Below are positions 20,399 through 34,269 of a DNA stretch of 64,000 nt, one piece after another. Under the pieces are notes generated by a model. The model did not search any database. It saw only the letters and a program-made list of their open reading frames with translations, and was not told the origin of the DNA. How positions within the stretch are numbered: position 1 is the first letter of the stretch; each line of letters opens with the position of its first letter. A program made the translations under genes and the position numbers. This DNA is from Anodontia alba (Eukaryota; Mollusca; Bivalvia; Lucinida; Lucinidae): contig OZ024828.1 in assembly GCA_964016985.1 (NCBI GenBank), forward strand, positions 4,179,701 through 4,243,700, in the 5' to 3' direction.

Positions 20399-23263
20399 CA
20401 ACAGGGCCATGATGGCCCTATATTGCTCACTTGAGTGTCATAGCACTCAAGGAGAATATGACTTAATCAGAGGGACATTTCTGCAAATTATTTTGAAATC
20501 AAGCCATAGGCCTAGCAGATGTTCTTTAAATTGTTTTCTATTTTTAGCTCTGGTGGCCTTTTTGTTCAGTAGAGCAAAACCATTTTAGCAATTTTGGTAA
20601 AGGGGTATTAGAGGAACATTTCTGTGAAATTATTTTGCAATCAGGTTAAAGATTTTCCTTTTTTTTTTTTTTTTGCTCTGGATGCCATTTTGTTTAGTGT
20701 AACGGCACCATTTTAGCATTTTGGTAGAGGGTCACTCAAGAAACATTCCTGTAAAATTATTTCAAAATCCATTAACAGATTTAGGAGGAGATATCTTTTA
20801 AATGAATTGTTGTCAAATGTATGACAGTCTATGCCCTTTTTCTATTTTTAGCTCTGGTAGCCATTTTGTTAAGCCAAAGAGAACCATTTTAGCAATTTTG
20901 GTCAAGGTATATAAGAGGAACATTTCTGTGAAATTATTTTGAAATCCGGTCATAGGCCTAAGAGGAGATGTTGTTTAAAGGTTTTTCTATTTTAGCTCTG
21001 GTGGCCATTTTGTTCTGTGGAGCAGAACCATTTTAGCAATTTTGGTAAAGGGGCACTAAAGGAACATTTCTGTGAAATTATCTAGATCAGGCCATTAGCC
21101 TGGGAAGAGATGTCCTTTAAAAGATTTTTTTTTTTTTCATTTTTAGCTCTGGTGGCCATTTTGTTCAGCCGAGCAGCACCATTTTAGCAATTTTGGTAGA
21201 GAATCACTCAAGGAACATTCCTGTAAATAATTTTCAAATCCCATTATCCCATTTAGGAGGAGGTGTCTCTTAAGTAAATTGTTGATAGATGCATGAAAGT
21301 CTATGCTCTTTTTCTTTTTTTATAGCTCTGGTGGCCATTTTATTCAGCCAAACAGAATCAATTTAGCAATTTTGGTAAAGGGTCATAAGAGGAACATTTC
21401 TGTGAAATTATTTTGAAATCGGGCCACTGGCATGGGAGATGTTGTTAAAAGGTTTTTCTACTTTGAGCTCTGGTGGCCATTTTGGTCAGTGGAACAGAAC
21501 CATTTATTGCAATTTTGGTAGCGGGTCACTCAAGGAACATCCCTGTAAAATTATTTCAAAATCGACTAACCGGTTTAGGAGATGTCTATTAAGTAAATTG
21601 TTGACAAACGTATGAGTCTATGCCCTTTTTCTATTTTTAGCTCTGGCAGCCATTTGTTCAGTGGAGCCAAACCATTTTAGCAATTTTTGTAAAGGAGCAT
21701 AAGAGAAACATTTCAGTGATATTATATTGAAATTGGGCCCTTGGCCTAGAAGAAGATACCATTTAAAATGGTTTTTCTATTTTAGCTCTGGCGGCCATTT
21801 TGTTCCGCAGAGCGGAACCATTTTAGCAATTTTGGTAAAGGGGCATGAGAGGAACATTTCTGTGCAATTATTTTGAAATTGAGCCATTGGCCTGGGAGGA
21901 GATGTCGTTCAAATTTTTTCTATTTTTAGTTCTGGGGGCCATTTTGTTTAGCGGAGCAGAAGCATTTAGGCAATTTAGGTAAAGGGGCATGAGAGGAACA
22001 TTTCTGTGAAATTATTTTGAAATTGGGCCATTGGCCTGGGAGGAGATGTCGTTTAAAGGTTTTTCTATTTTTAGTTCTGGTGGCCATTTTGTTTAGCAGA
22101 GCAGAACCATTCAGGCAATTTGGGTAAAGGGCATGAGAAGAACATTTCTGTGAAATTATTTTGAAATAAGGTCATTGGCCTGGGAGATATCGTTTAAAGG
22201 TTTTTTTCTATTTTAAGCTCTGGCGGCCATTTCGTTCATTAAGGCAATTTTTATAAAGAGGCATGAGAAATATATTTCTATGAAATTACTTTGAAATAGG
22301 GCCATTGGCCTGGGAGGAGATATCTTTTAAAGGTTTTTCTATTTTTAGCTCTGGCAGCCATTTGTTCAGTGGAGCCAAACCATTTTAGCAATTTTTGTAA
22401 AGGAGCATAAGAGAAACATTTCAGTGATATTATATTGAAATTGGGCCCTTGGCCTAGAAGAAGATACCATTTAAAATGGTTTTTCTATTTTAGCTCTGGC
22501 GGCCATTTTGTTCCGCAGAGCGGAACCATTTTAGCAATTTTGGTAAAGGGGCATGAGAGGAACATTTCTGTGCAATTATTTTGAAATTGAGCCATTGGCC
22601 TGGGAGGAGATGTCGTTCAAATTTTTTCTATTTTTAGTTCTGGGGGCCATTTTGTTTAGCGGAGCAGAAGCATTTAGGCAATTTAGGTAAAGGGGCATGA
22701 GAGGAACATTTCTGTGAAATTATTTTGAAATTGGGCCATTGGCCTGGGAGGAGATGTCGTTTAAAGGTTTTTCTATTTTTAGTTCTGGTGGCCATTTTGT
22801 TTAGCAGAGCAGAACCATTCAGGCAATTTGGGTAAAGGGCATGAGAAGAACATTTCTGTGAAATTATTTTGAAATAAGGTCATTGGCCTGGGAGATATCG
22901 TTTAAAGGTTTTTTTCTATTTTAAGCTCTGGCGGCCATTTCGTTCATTAAGGCAATTTTTATAAAGAGGCATGAGAAATATATTTCTATGAAATTACTTT
23001 GAAATAGGGCCATTGGCCTGGGAGGAGATATCTTTTAAAGGTTTTTCTATTTTTAGCTCTGGTGGTCATTTTGTTTAAAGGAGCGGAACCATTTCGATAA
23101 TTGTGATAGAGGGTCACCCAAGGAACTTTCTGTAAAATTATTTTAAAATCCATTCACCGGTTTAGGAGGAGATGTCTTTTAAGTAAATTGTTGACAGACG
23201 GACGACGAACAAAGACCGGTCACAAAAGCTCACCTTGAGCCTTTGGCTCAAGTGAGCTAATAA
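20399..23263 (+). mobile_element. HINE-like family I tandem array
   Basis: The 5' subterminal GCTCACTTGAG (20425-20435) is exactly complementary to 3' CTCAAGTGAGC (23247-23257). Between them are about sixteen monomers of ~140-150 bp ('agctctggtggccattttgtt ... aggaacatttctgtgaaatt ... ggcctgggaggagatgtc'). A 708-bp block is duplicated in tandem (21626-23041). A 'gacagacggacgacgaac' tract precedes the end. No coding sequence. Confidence 0.75.
21626..23041 (+). repeat. exact 708-bp tandem duplication
   Basis: 21626-22333 and 22334-23041 appear identical when read side by side, starting from 'tttttctatttttagctctgg' (at 21626, 22334 and again 23042). Single monomers inside the block differ from each other at many positions, so the block duplication is far younger than the array. 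Confidence 0.85.
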
Positions 23264-23284
23264 GAGTTAAGTGCCATACAGTCC

Positions 23285-23368
23285 TGAGAGGATTTCCGCC
23301 TTTAGTGTGATTCAAACTCTTGACCTGGTGATCTTTAGGCAGAAGCACTAACCACTTGGACATTTTCT
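23285..23368 (-). repeat. tRNA-like SINE head fragment
   Basis: On the minus strand 'tccaagtggttagtgcttct' (box-A-like) and 'agagtttgaatcacac' (box-B-like) are spaced as in a tRNA-derived head. It does not fold as a full tRNA by eye and has no body attached. Confidence 0.5.
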
Positions 23369-23399
23369 CATAAAAATTTTCTGTACCTCTCTTTAATAC

Positions 23400-23513
23400 C
23401 TGTAGCTATGAAACTGAACACATACTTTTGCAAATCGAGTTCCTTGGCTAACTTGAAAGCGCTTTCTGAGTAAGGAACCAGCTGGTTGTGCTTCGTCATC
23501 AGACAGAGGATCT
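23400..23513 (-). CDS. candidate internal exon D of minus-strand gene
   Basis: Acceptor 'tctgtattatttag|AG' and donor 'GCTACAG|GTATTA' enclose 114 nt that are open in the phase-1 frame: 'ILCLMTKHNQLVP' followed by 'SESAFKLAKELDLQKYVF' and 'SFIAT'. It is helical and charged, like a helical-repeat protein. Both introns would be phase 1, as for the candidates at 33571, 41617 and 60868. Joined after the 33571 exon, the split codon becomes GAG (Glu) and the frame stays open. The family is not recognised; TPR/PPR-like helical repeats are one possibility. Confidence 0.55.
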
Positions 23514-23553
23514 CTAAATAATACAGATAAATTGAAGCTCTAGATTAATATTC

Positions 23554-24150
23554 GGGCCCAGTTGTTCAAAGCACTGTTAGCTTAACCAACTTGTTAATGA
23601 CAAACTTGTTAACTACAGTCGAACCTCGCTATCTCGAACTCGCTTATTTCGAATTACCTCTTATCTCCAAGTGAAAATCTGATCTCTGTTTTAACATGCA
23701 ACTATGACAACAGGTAACAAAATAATGTGGAAAAGAGGAGAAATTGCTCCAATTTCTCATCTTTTCCACATTATTTTATATATATATTTCTAACTTCAGG
23801 AATCAAATTACATACATGTATTCATTTGTGTTGTTCAATTTATTGTTTTCCTCACTCTCTCAACTCTGGTATGTCGAGATACGGATATCTCAAAGTGTTT
23901 CAGTGAGTCCCTTGGAATTCGAGATAACGAGAGTCGACTGTATTGTAGCTAAGGTCTTGTCAAATACATTGATATTCTTGTTGCAAAAATGTGAGTAGCT
24001 TTTCATAAGCTACATGAGTAGTTTTTGCAATGCAAAAGCTACTCACACATTTTTTCAGCAAAAAATATCAATGCATTTGCCATATTGCAAGACAGAAATT
24101 TTAACGTCACGTTTGCTAACAACTTTGTTACAATTTGAACAACTGGGCTC
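23554..24150. mobile_element. MITE N copy, interrupted by pogo-like MITE
   Basis: The left end 'gggcccagttgttcaaagc' (23554) and right end 'gaacaactgggctc' (24150) are inverted. The inside has a hairpin around 'tgtgagtagctttt' (about 23990-24050), as in the copy at 38103-38346. A pogo-like MITE (23616-23940) has inserted after 'gttaac'. Confidence 0.75.
23616..23940. mobile_element. pogo/Tigger-like MITE with TA duplication
   Basis: Ends 'cagtcgaacctcgctatctc' and 'gagataacgagagtcgactg' are inverted copies, with TA on both sides (23614-23615, 23941-23942). The interior holds a palindrome 'aataatgtggaaaagagg'. The second copy is at 61075-61369. Confidence 0.85.
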
Positions 24151-24450
24151 AGATAACTACCCAATAAACACATCATGTCACAATAACGTTGTTTCAATGC
24201 TCTGCATGGGCGGTAAAAATTTCAGAAGATGATATTCTGAAACATTTTTCTCATCTTTTCAAGCCTATTTTCTGCGAAAAATAAGAAAAAATATTTCAAA
24301 CTGTTGTCTGAAGAAAATTTTACCCGGAATGCTAAGCATTAACAGTACAGTTCTTCCAATGATCTTCTAAACATTAACAATTAGCACTCTGGATAAAAAT
24401 TTCAGCGTCATTATGAAGCAGACAATTTGCATGAAATGGCAAAGTTTGTA
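24151..24450. repeat. degenerate MITE-like sequence
   Basis: 'ggtaaaaatttcag' (about 24210) and 'ctgaagaaaattttacc' (about 24307-24323) are inverted, with related 'gataaaaatttcag' at 24391 and matches near 34770. No coding sequence. Confidence 0.4.
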
Positions 24451-24739
24451 TTGAGGTTTTACGGCCCAGTCAACTCAATGGGGTCAAGCACGGTCAGTTT
24501 ACCTAACCACGCTTTTGCTGGGTTGGCTTAGTCCTCTAAACGGCTAACCAGTATTGTGCACATTCTTTTGCCAGAAACTGACAACTGCCCTTCTTGAATC
24601 AGCGATGGGGAGAGAATGACCGTAGAAAGTATTTCATGATCAATCTCCACCAAAGAATGTTGCTGACCTTGGCGGGGATCGAACCCGCAACCTCCTGGTC
24701 TCCAGTCGGACGTGCATCAAACTGAGCCACAGAGGCCAA
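24451..24739 (-). mobile_element. SINE-1 copy
   Basis: Body and tRNA-like head as at 19704-20011 (box-B-like 'gggttcgatccccgcc' on the minus strand). The tail carries the 'gccatttcatgc' extension that is also present at 50963-51297. No clear TSD was found. Confidence 0.8.
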
Positions 24740-24755
24740 AGCTTATTTTCTGAGA

Positions 24756-25205
24756 AAAATGAAGTTTTTTAAAAGTAAAACGTATTTTAACGAGTAATAC
24801 TTAACCTATAGATAATGTGCTATTCTCTTCTGTTTTCACACCTTCCTCAGAAAAACGACCTTTCAGTCGTTAATTAAAGTCTTTAACCAGAAGGTCCCTT
24901 AGGCAGTTACCTGTGTGACATAACTCTTCCCGCTCAATTGATCATGTGTCAGTTTCTTTTATGTGTAAAACAATAGACATAATTAGGAGAGATAAGCGAG
25001 GGTGGGCAGAGGGAGATAACTGATTATCTATAGGTTAAGTATTACTCGTTAAAATACGTTTTACTTTTAAAAAACTTCATTTTAACTTCATAATACATTA
25101 ACCTATAGATAATGTGCTAGAATTTGCAGAATAGGCGGGAGGTGTTCTCCTAATTCTAACACCAATAAATAATATCTCACCACTTCTGGTTAAAGACTCA
25201 GGAAA
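24756..25205. mobile_element. foldback unit R with perfect 60-bp inverted repeat
   Basis: A 60-bp arm starting 'aaaatgaagtttttt' (ends near 24815) is repeated exactly, inverted, at about 25024-25083. After it a third copy of 'aacctatagataatgtgct' opens a further ~120 bp of conserved sequence. The same layout occurs at 61420-61852, next to the DIRS recombinase remnant, and in reverse at 33870-34116. The unit may be a MITE or a solo DIRS terminal region. Confidence 0.7.
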
Positions 25206-25372
25206 CTCTAAGGAATCAGATACATTCTAATTCTATATTTAACAGAAAGAATGATCTAGATTCACAAAATAGCATATCTTTAAGGTGTTATGATCTAACA
25301 ACCTTATATATATAATAGTAGACTCTAGAGGAAGCCAGTTCTTAAGTCTCAGAGACCTAACATTGGCACCCC

Positions 25373-25403
<31 letters not shown>

Positions 25404-25700
25404 ACACACCTTTTTTTCTTTTTGGGAAACAACAATTGGGTCCAAAAAGAAAAAGGAGTCATTGAAACATAAAATAAATATTCCATTGCTAAGTAAGCTA
25501 GGAATACAGATAATATTTTCAAAACAAAATTTGTAAAACAAAAAGCCAAGACCATAAGTAGTCTATCTAGGGTCTTGAATAAATAAGGAAAAGTCTACTC
25601 GGTGGAGTTTCTTATAGATAACTGACATATGTAGACATTTTGGATAAAATTCTAGATATGAGAAGCTATATAATAGTAATAGTCTAAGCTATTAGAATTA
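25206..25700. other. AT-rich stretch with poly-C/(CA)n tract
   Basis: No gene seen. A 21-base C run (25369-25389) continues into (AC)10 (25390-25409). The minus-strand ORFs over it translate the G run and are artefacts. Confidence 0.5.
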
Positions 25701-26748
25701 CCCCCGTAATATACCTAAGTATTGGGACACCTTAAGTATTGGGACACCCTTACAATTCGTAAAAATAATTATTTTTCGTCACCCTAAGAATTGGGACATA
25801 TCAAAAATCGCTAAAATTTTCAGTAATTTTTTGTACCATATGAATTGGGACAGTGCATTTAGGGGAAAAAAATGATCTATTTAACAGGGTAAAACTGTTT
25901 TCTCGGTTTGTGTTTTGTTTTGTTTACAAGCGATGTCACGCAATATTTTACGTCTAAGCATACAACAGGGGGGTTCCTACGGCAGGCTGGTTAGAAAGTA
26001 GAAAATAAGTAAAACCTTTCTTTGAGAATAATTAATATGAAATTTATTCAAGAAATCTGCAAAAACAAAAACGCACATGCGTTTGCATCAGTCTGGATGC
26101 GTCGCCATTTTGTGGTTGTCACGTGACACGTCACGTTTTAATTTGCAACTCGAGTGCATCAATAAAGTTCTACCAAAAAAAAAAAAAAAAAAACACAACA
26201 AAAAAAAAACTATGAATAAATACCGGTAATAATAATAAAAAGAAATTCGACAGAATTGTTTACCGATAACGATTTAATGCAAAACAGCGTTGGGGGAACA
26301 CTAAAACACTGTTGAGATGAACCCCAAAACATCGTTTGAGACGAACCCCAATAATAACGTCATCAGAATAGGTAGATTGTTCCTCGCATTTGCGGTATCG
26401 GTTATGCGCAGTTAACCAACAAAGCGGGGAAGCAGTATATGATTTTTTTTTTTCACTTGGACGCTTTCAACACATGATAGATAAACGAGGGGATTTTAAA
26501 TCAAAACAATGTGCTAATCTGTTTATTCAATATTAACAATAGATTAGGTTAACGAGACAGTGGTCCGAAAATACACAAAACAATGAACACAAATATGACA
26601 CATTTTCATCATTAATCGGTGCCATTTTCAACTACGAGACGTAAGTATTGGGACACCTAATAAAATAATTAATTTTCGTGTTTCTAAGTATTGGGACAGC
26701 CAGAAATTTAATTATTTTTTCCTGTCCCAATACTTACGTATATTACGG
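25701..26748. mobile_element. TA-flanked DNA transposon, non-autonomous (~1.05 kb)
   Basis: The left end 'ccgtaatatacctaagtatt' (about 25704) and the right end 'aatacttacgtatattacgg' (to 26748) are inverted, with TA outside each (25699-25700, 26749-26750). Subterminal copies of 'aagtattgggaca' or 'aagaattgggaca' repeat at 25717, 25733, 25786 and 26642-26698. No ORF is present. TA duplication suggests the Tc1/mariner/pogo group. Confidence 0.75.
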
Positions 26749-28327
<1,579 letters not shown>

Positions 28328-30337
28328 ACAAGAGCTCCGCCAAGCGGGGCATTATACGCCAGTGGCAAGTAATAAGATGTAGCACATAAACTGGCTCCTG
28401 CATAATTCAGTGCTCCGGATATAAACTGTTAGTGGAATTACAAAAAAAAAAACAATTTAAAAAAATTTCATTGGGGCATATCTCTGCTGATATTTAGTGA
28501 ACTGTAACCTAAGGGTCCAAGCTGGCCCAGAAATTAAGGGAGAAGTGACTTCTCCCTCCTGGGAAAATAGGGAGAAGTTTGTTGCTTCTAGGGAGAAGTG
28601 CTTTCTGATGGAGGACACACCACAGAAGCATGGCTATATTATAAGCTCATATGAGCTGATTTGTTTTTCCTATACTTCAATATCAGACCAAACAATAACA
28701 AAACAAAAATAAACAACCAAAAAACAAAAAAACTGCAAAAAAATTTTTTGTAAACCTTTAACTTGTTTAATACTGATTTTATTTTTGTTCTTCAAGAGCG
28801 CCAAATCAGAAGAGTATTAAAAAAAAAATTCAAAAAGAATTATGTATTTATAAAGATTTAATAATGACAATCTTTCCTTGCAAGTCTAATAAAAGAAGAT
28901 GTTAAAAAAAAAATAAATCAGTATCTTGCCCATATGACCAAAACTTTAGTTATTTGCAAAAAATATACCTATTATATAATAAAATTTGCACACTATTACC
29001 TCTAAACAACATGCTGCGTAAAGTTTACAAAAACTTTCAAAGTGGCATAAATCTGCAATTATTTGGTGCACTGTAACCTTGAAATAATATGTGCTGCTCC
29101 ACATCATTGTGTAACTATTTATGAAGTTTCAGCTTGTTCGGATGTAAACTGTAGGGGGATTTAGCCAAAAACAAAAAATTAAAAGAAATTTTCAAAGGGG
29201 TTTAACTCTGCTAATATTTGATGGACTGTAACCTTGAAACAATATGCACTGCTCCACATCATGGTCTAACTATAAATCAAGTTTCAGCTTGATACGATGA
29301 AAACTGTAGGAGGAGTTAGCCGGAAACGAAAAGTTTACTGAAATTTTCAAAGGGGCATAACTCTGCTAATATTTGGTGGACTGTAACCTCGAAACAATAT
29401 GCGCTGCTCCACATCATGGTCTAACTGCACATGAAAATTCAGCTTGATTGGATGTAAACTGTAGGAGGATTTAGCTAGAAACGAAAAATTAACAGAAATT
29501 TTCAAAGGGGTATAACTGCTAATATTTGGTAGACAGTAACCTCGAAACAATATGCGCTGCTCCACATCATGGTCTAGCTATAAATCAAGTTTCAACTTGA
29601 TCGGATGTAAGCTGTAGGAGGAGTTAGCCGGAAATGAAAAGTTTACTGAAATTTTCAAAGGGGCGTGCGTAACTCTGCTAATATTTGGTGGACTGTAACC
29701 TCGAAACAATATGCGCTGTTCCACATCATGGTCTAACTATATATGAAGTTTCAGCCTGATTGGATGTAAAATGTAGGAGGAGTTAACCGGAAATGAAAAG
29801 TTTACAGAAATTTTCTAAGGGGCATAACTCTGCAAACATTTGGTGGACTGTAACCTCCAAAACAATACGCGCTGCTCTACATCATGGTCTAACTATATAC
29901 CAAGTTTCAGCTTGATCGGATGTAAACTGTAGGAGGAGTTAGCCGGAAACAAAAAGTCTACTGAAATTTTCAAAGGGGCGTAACTCTGCTAATATTTGGT
30001 GAACTGTAACTTCAAAATAATATGCGCTGCTCCACATCATGGTCTAACTATATATGAAGTTTCAGCTTGATCGGATGTAAAATGTAGGAGAAATAAACCA
30101 GAAATGAAAAGTTTACAGAAATTTTCTAAGGGGAATAACTCTGCAAACATTTGGTGGACTGTAACCTTGAAACAATATGCACTGCACCACATCATGGTCT
30201 AACTATATACCAAGTTTCAACTTGATCTGATGTAAATTGTAGGAGTAGTTAGCCGGAAACGAAAAAGTTTACGGACGGACGGACGGAGGCCATACCCTGT
30301 AACATAATACGTCCCATTTTTCAAACGGGCGTATAAA
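28328..30337 (+). mobile_element. HINE-like family M, complete copy
   Basis: The 5' end 'acaagagctccgccaagcgg' contains ATTATACGCC (28351-28360); its complement GGCGTATAA lies at the 3' end (30328-30336). About eight monomers of ~156 bp start 'aactctgctaatatttggtg' and contain 'cactgctccacatcatggtc'-type sequence. (ACGG)n lies at 30271-30287. The ORFs at 28497-28712 and 29347-29565 are not genes. Confidence 0.75.
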
Positions 30338-32240
30338 AACTGTTAAAATATTGTTTAGGAAATATTTAATCTGTAACAAAAAAAAGTGACTGGTCCATAA
30401 TGTTAGCTAGATTTAAACCTGGAACGTAGCGAGAAGGTCAATCTAACTTAAAAGTAAGTTGAGAAAGATAAATAATGAAGATAGATATATAAATATCGGT
30501 ATAATATATTATCTCCAACTATTATCAAATAATCTGAATGTTTAAAAGCATAAATGCTACTCGAAAGTTTATTTACCGAATGTATAATCGGAAAAACTTT
30601 CAGTATGTTCGAAAACGTATCACAAAAGTAAGATCTGACCAGGAACGTAGGTGCAGCACTTACTACGTTGTTAAGTTTATATAAACATATTCTATATTAT
30701 AAATTGAGGCAGTGCATTTCAAAATCATCGAAACGTCTTGAAATGACTTATTGTGTGGAAAGAATAATTATCCAGTTTCGGAAAAGATATTTATCTATAT
30801 ATATAAACCATTTTTTGATGCGAACTGGAAATAAAGATATTAATATTTGCATTACTCGCAAACTGAAACTTGAACTCTTAGAGAGAATTACTATGATCCC
30901 TTTAACGAATGTAAACATAAAGAAGGGGGAAAGAGATAATTAAGTGTATCTTAATTCTTTACCGGCTTGTAATTAAGGATGTTTTCCCTGTTGTCTAAGC
31001 CTAAACCGTACATTGATTAATATGAATATGATAATATCTGCTATTATGAGGTAAACTATCATTAATTAACCTCTACGCATATATTAAAAATATATATTAA
31101 CATAATCAAAGGCTTCGGTAAGTTTAGAGGAAGGAAATGATTGACTTTGGCAGTTTCTGAATAGTTACATAGTCAATAAAAAAAAAATCAAAGTATTGTA
31201 TATAATATTTAATTTAGGCAATAATAATCTGTCAGGTACTGAATAATTAATGCCTTTACTAAATATGTATCCATTGTCAATATCAAAGGTGCGAGAAAAT
31301 TTTGATTGACATGGACTCTTGTTATAAATAAAATATTAGAGGTATAGAGCTAGTCGAAGCAAAACTATTCCTAAATAAAGATAAAGTAGACCTATAATAT
31401 ATGTGGATTAATTGGGTCTAGTGATTATAAGTTTTAAACCTTCCTAAATAATTTCTAATCATTATCATAATAAAATTATCATTCCCAGATGAAGAATCTT
31501 CAGCGTAATAGATTCTAACTGAGACAAAATTATCTGGTATATTGCTATCGTAGTCTTAAATGATCCAGAAGAAAAAATAAAACAGGCAAAGTAAAGAACG
31601 TATCGAATTATATATATGCCTAAGTATAAGATTTTCTTCTTATTTATTATTTTATAGCAGAGTTTAGACAGAGCACGACTGACCTAGACTCTTATATAAT
31701 CAATCAAAGATAGTATAAAATAGAATAATAGCTTAAGGGATCAACTATTTTCCATGTACAAAGGCAAAAGGAAATACGTACCTCAACTAGAATTTTAAAT
31801 CATAGTAATCTAGAGAGGTAGCGGATAAATAAATAAACTCTTAATTTATTTATCTGATTTGTGCAGATTTCCGATATCTTATGAATGAAATACTAATAGA
31901 AAGTAGAAAGGATCTATTACTACTTTCTTGTCAATTTACTCCTTAGATTACATGCTGATTACATATCGGGAGCATGTAGAAATTTTAGATTTTGTGTATA
32001 TTTTTCTTCTTAGAAATAAGGATATTTTTATAGAGTTCACCTTTGTCTTACAGCCGAATAAGGTGAATATGTAAGAAGTTAATCTCTTTGTAGCGAATAA
32101 AAAGAGATATAAATTATATAATTATAGATGGAAGTATCATCTACACTTTGTGAATGAATTGCGAATTTGATCATAACCGAGAATTCTTAATTCTTTTTCA
32201 AGAATAAATATATGTATAGAATTTTAAGTCTAGTTCAAAA
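30338..32240. other. AT-rich stretch, nothing recognised
   Basis: About 1.9 kb of AT-rich sequence with stops in all frames. The ORF at 30668-30943 has no recognisable domain. Likely intronic or intergenic. Confidence 0.45.
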
Positions 32241-33430
32241 ATGACTTGACAGAGTTCAAACAATATAAGGGGCTACTAGGTATTAGAACCCATCGCTGTC
32301 ATTCTATAACCTATAACCCAAGACTACACATGTCTATAGTGCTCAATGAATAAATATAAATTGAGCAAGGACTAGTGACTACTACTCGATCACTAGTAAT
32401 CAGACACAATGCTCTGGCACTAGTCTACGAAACTACTGCCCGATGGAATTTAGTTAGAATGATCTGCCACTAGTCTACGAAACTACTGCCCGATGAATTT
32501 TCGTTAGAATCGGAAGTTAACCCCTTTCTAGCGAATGAAAGAGATAAATTGCATAAGTTATTTTAAAATATTAATAGGATTACACTCCTATAATAAGTCA
32601 ATGGAATATTTAGAATTCTAGTCTGATTCAGGAAAGTCTGTACAGAAATTTATTATATAAAATGTTACTATGTATTTCATTTTATAACCTATATCCATTG
32701 ACTTGACTTATCTATAAAGCTCTATGAACAATAATAGATCGTTCGGGGACTAGTGACTGTTACCCTATTACTAGTAATCCGACACAATGACTGGACACTA
32801 GAACTTGTAACTATTGCCCAGTAGACGTCACTAGTAATCCAATACAATGACTGGATACTAGTAATCATATCTATTTGCTAGTGGTATACACTAGTAGCTG
32901 GACATATGACCGGACACTAATAATTCGACACAATGACTGGACACTAGTACTCATAACTGTTGCCCAGTGAAGTCACTAATAATTCGACACAACGACCGGA
33001 TATTAGTACTCATAACTGTTGCCCGGTAGGAGTCACTAATAATGAGACACAATGACCGGACACTAGTACTCGTAACTGTTGCCCGGTGAAGTCACTAATA
33101 ATTCGACACAATGACCGGACACTAGTACTCGTAACTGTTGCCTGGTAGGAGTCACTAATAATGCGACACAATGACCGGACACTAGTACTCGTAACTGATG
33201 CCCGGTAGGAGTAACTAGTAATCCGTCACAATGACCGGACACTAGTACCCCGAGATAAATGCCTGGTGATTTTATCATTGCCTGGATGACTGGTGACTGG
33301 ATGACCGGTGACCAGTAAGAAATGCCCGGTGAATTTATCCATGCCTGGATGCCTGGTGACTGGTGCCTGGTGAAGCTGACAATGAATGACCGGTGACTGG
33401 TGACCGGTGACTGGTGGACTTAGACTTTTG
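32241..33430. repeat. ~59-bp tandem array (CACTAGTA satellite)
   Basis: From about 32740 to 33270, units of 59-60 bp ('gaccggacactagtactcgt' / 'gttgcccggtgaagtcacta') repeat about nine times. Earlier units (32370-32520) are diverged, and 33270-33420 breaks into short 'gactggtgaccggtg' repeats. Minus-strand ORFs across it are readings of the repeat. Confidence 0.85.
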
Positions 33431-33570
33431 GATACTAAAGCATCCATAAGATGCCACCTTGATGGGTCTAACCCCGGCAGTATAGCCATATAGGGTGGGG
33501 CTCCCATCAGTAAAGAATTGTCGTATAACCCATAAGGGTTGACAAGTTCTTTACTAATCAGCTTCTCCAC

Positions 33571-33642
33571 CATAGAAATCTTCGCCAACTCGCAAGATAT
33601 CCAGTAACAGTCCAGGTATAGCATGTCGCATTGCTGAATAAT
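33571..33642 (-). CDS. candidate internal exon C of minus-strand gene
   Basis: A strong acceptor ('tttctttttgttccag|AT') opens a phase-1 frame that reads 'YSAMRHAIPGLLLDILRVG' and 'EDFY'. The phase-1 donor 'TATG|GTGGAG' gives 72 nt; an alternative donor (GTAAAG at 33554) would end in phase 2. With the first donor the exon joins both neighbours in frame (AAT to the 41617 exon, GAG to the 23400 exon). A longer ORF here (33226-33687) reads a different frame into the adjacent satellite and is not preferred. Function unknown. Confidence 0.5.
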
Positions 33643-33869
33643 CTGGAACAAAAAGAAACAAGTTAAAATTTTTGATGTAAGAAACACGACTTCTGAACCG
33701 ACCGCACACGAGCGTTGTGCCGATTATAGCGAGAGTCGCGAAAACGCATGTCGAAATAGCTAGTCAATAAATGCAAGAAATCGACAATCGAAAATTTTAA
33801 ATAATAACATGGTTAGTGAAAGGAGTGATAAAGAAACAAAAGAAACACAAGGATACAGAAATTTATCTG

Positions 33870-34116
33870 TGAGGAAAAGAAATAATCCAAATTTCTTTCA
33901 CAGGTAAAAATCCTTGTTGAATTTCTTTGTCCACAGAAAAGAAACTGACATGTGATCAATTGAGCGGGAAGAGTTACGTCACACAGGTAACTGCCTAAGG
34001 GACCTTCTGGTTTAAGACTTTAATTAACGACTGAAAGGTCGTTTTTCTGTGGAAGGTGTGAAAACAGAAGAGAAGAGCACATTATCTATAGGTTAATGTA
34101 TTATGAAGTTAAAATA
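33870..34116. mobile_element. partial unit R, reverse orientation
   Basis: It ends with the exact inverse (34077-34116) of the 40 bp at 25078-25117, and shares 'aacgactgaaaggtcgtttt' and 'taactgcctaagggaccttc' with unit R. Only half of the unit is present. Confidence 0.7.
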
Positions 34117-34269
34117 AGAAAATTATCAATTTGTTATCTGCTGAATATGCCCAGAGAGTAATAAAGGTTAATGCTCTTTTAGCAGGCATCTAGTTTGTGC
34201 TTTAAAATAATTTTGAGACGTTGCCACAGCAATAATGGAAACCAGTATTAATAGATATACAATGTTTGT

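Noticed and set aside
33226..33687. 153-residue minus-strand ORF
   Set aside because: Half of it translates the 59-bp satellite; the non-repeat half makes better sense as an exon in another frame.
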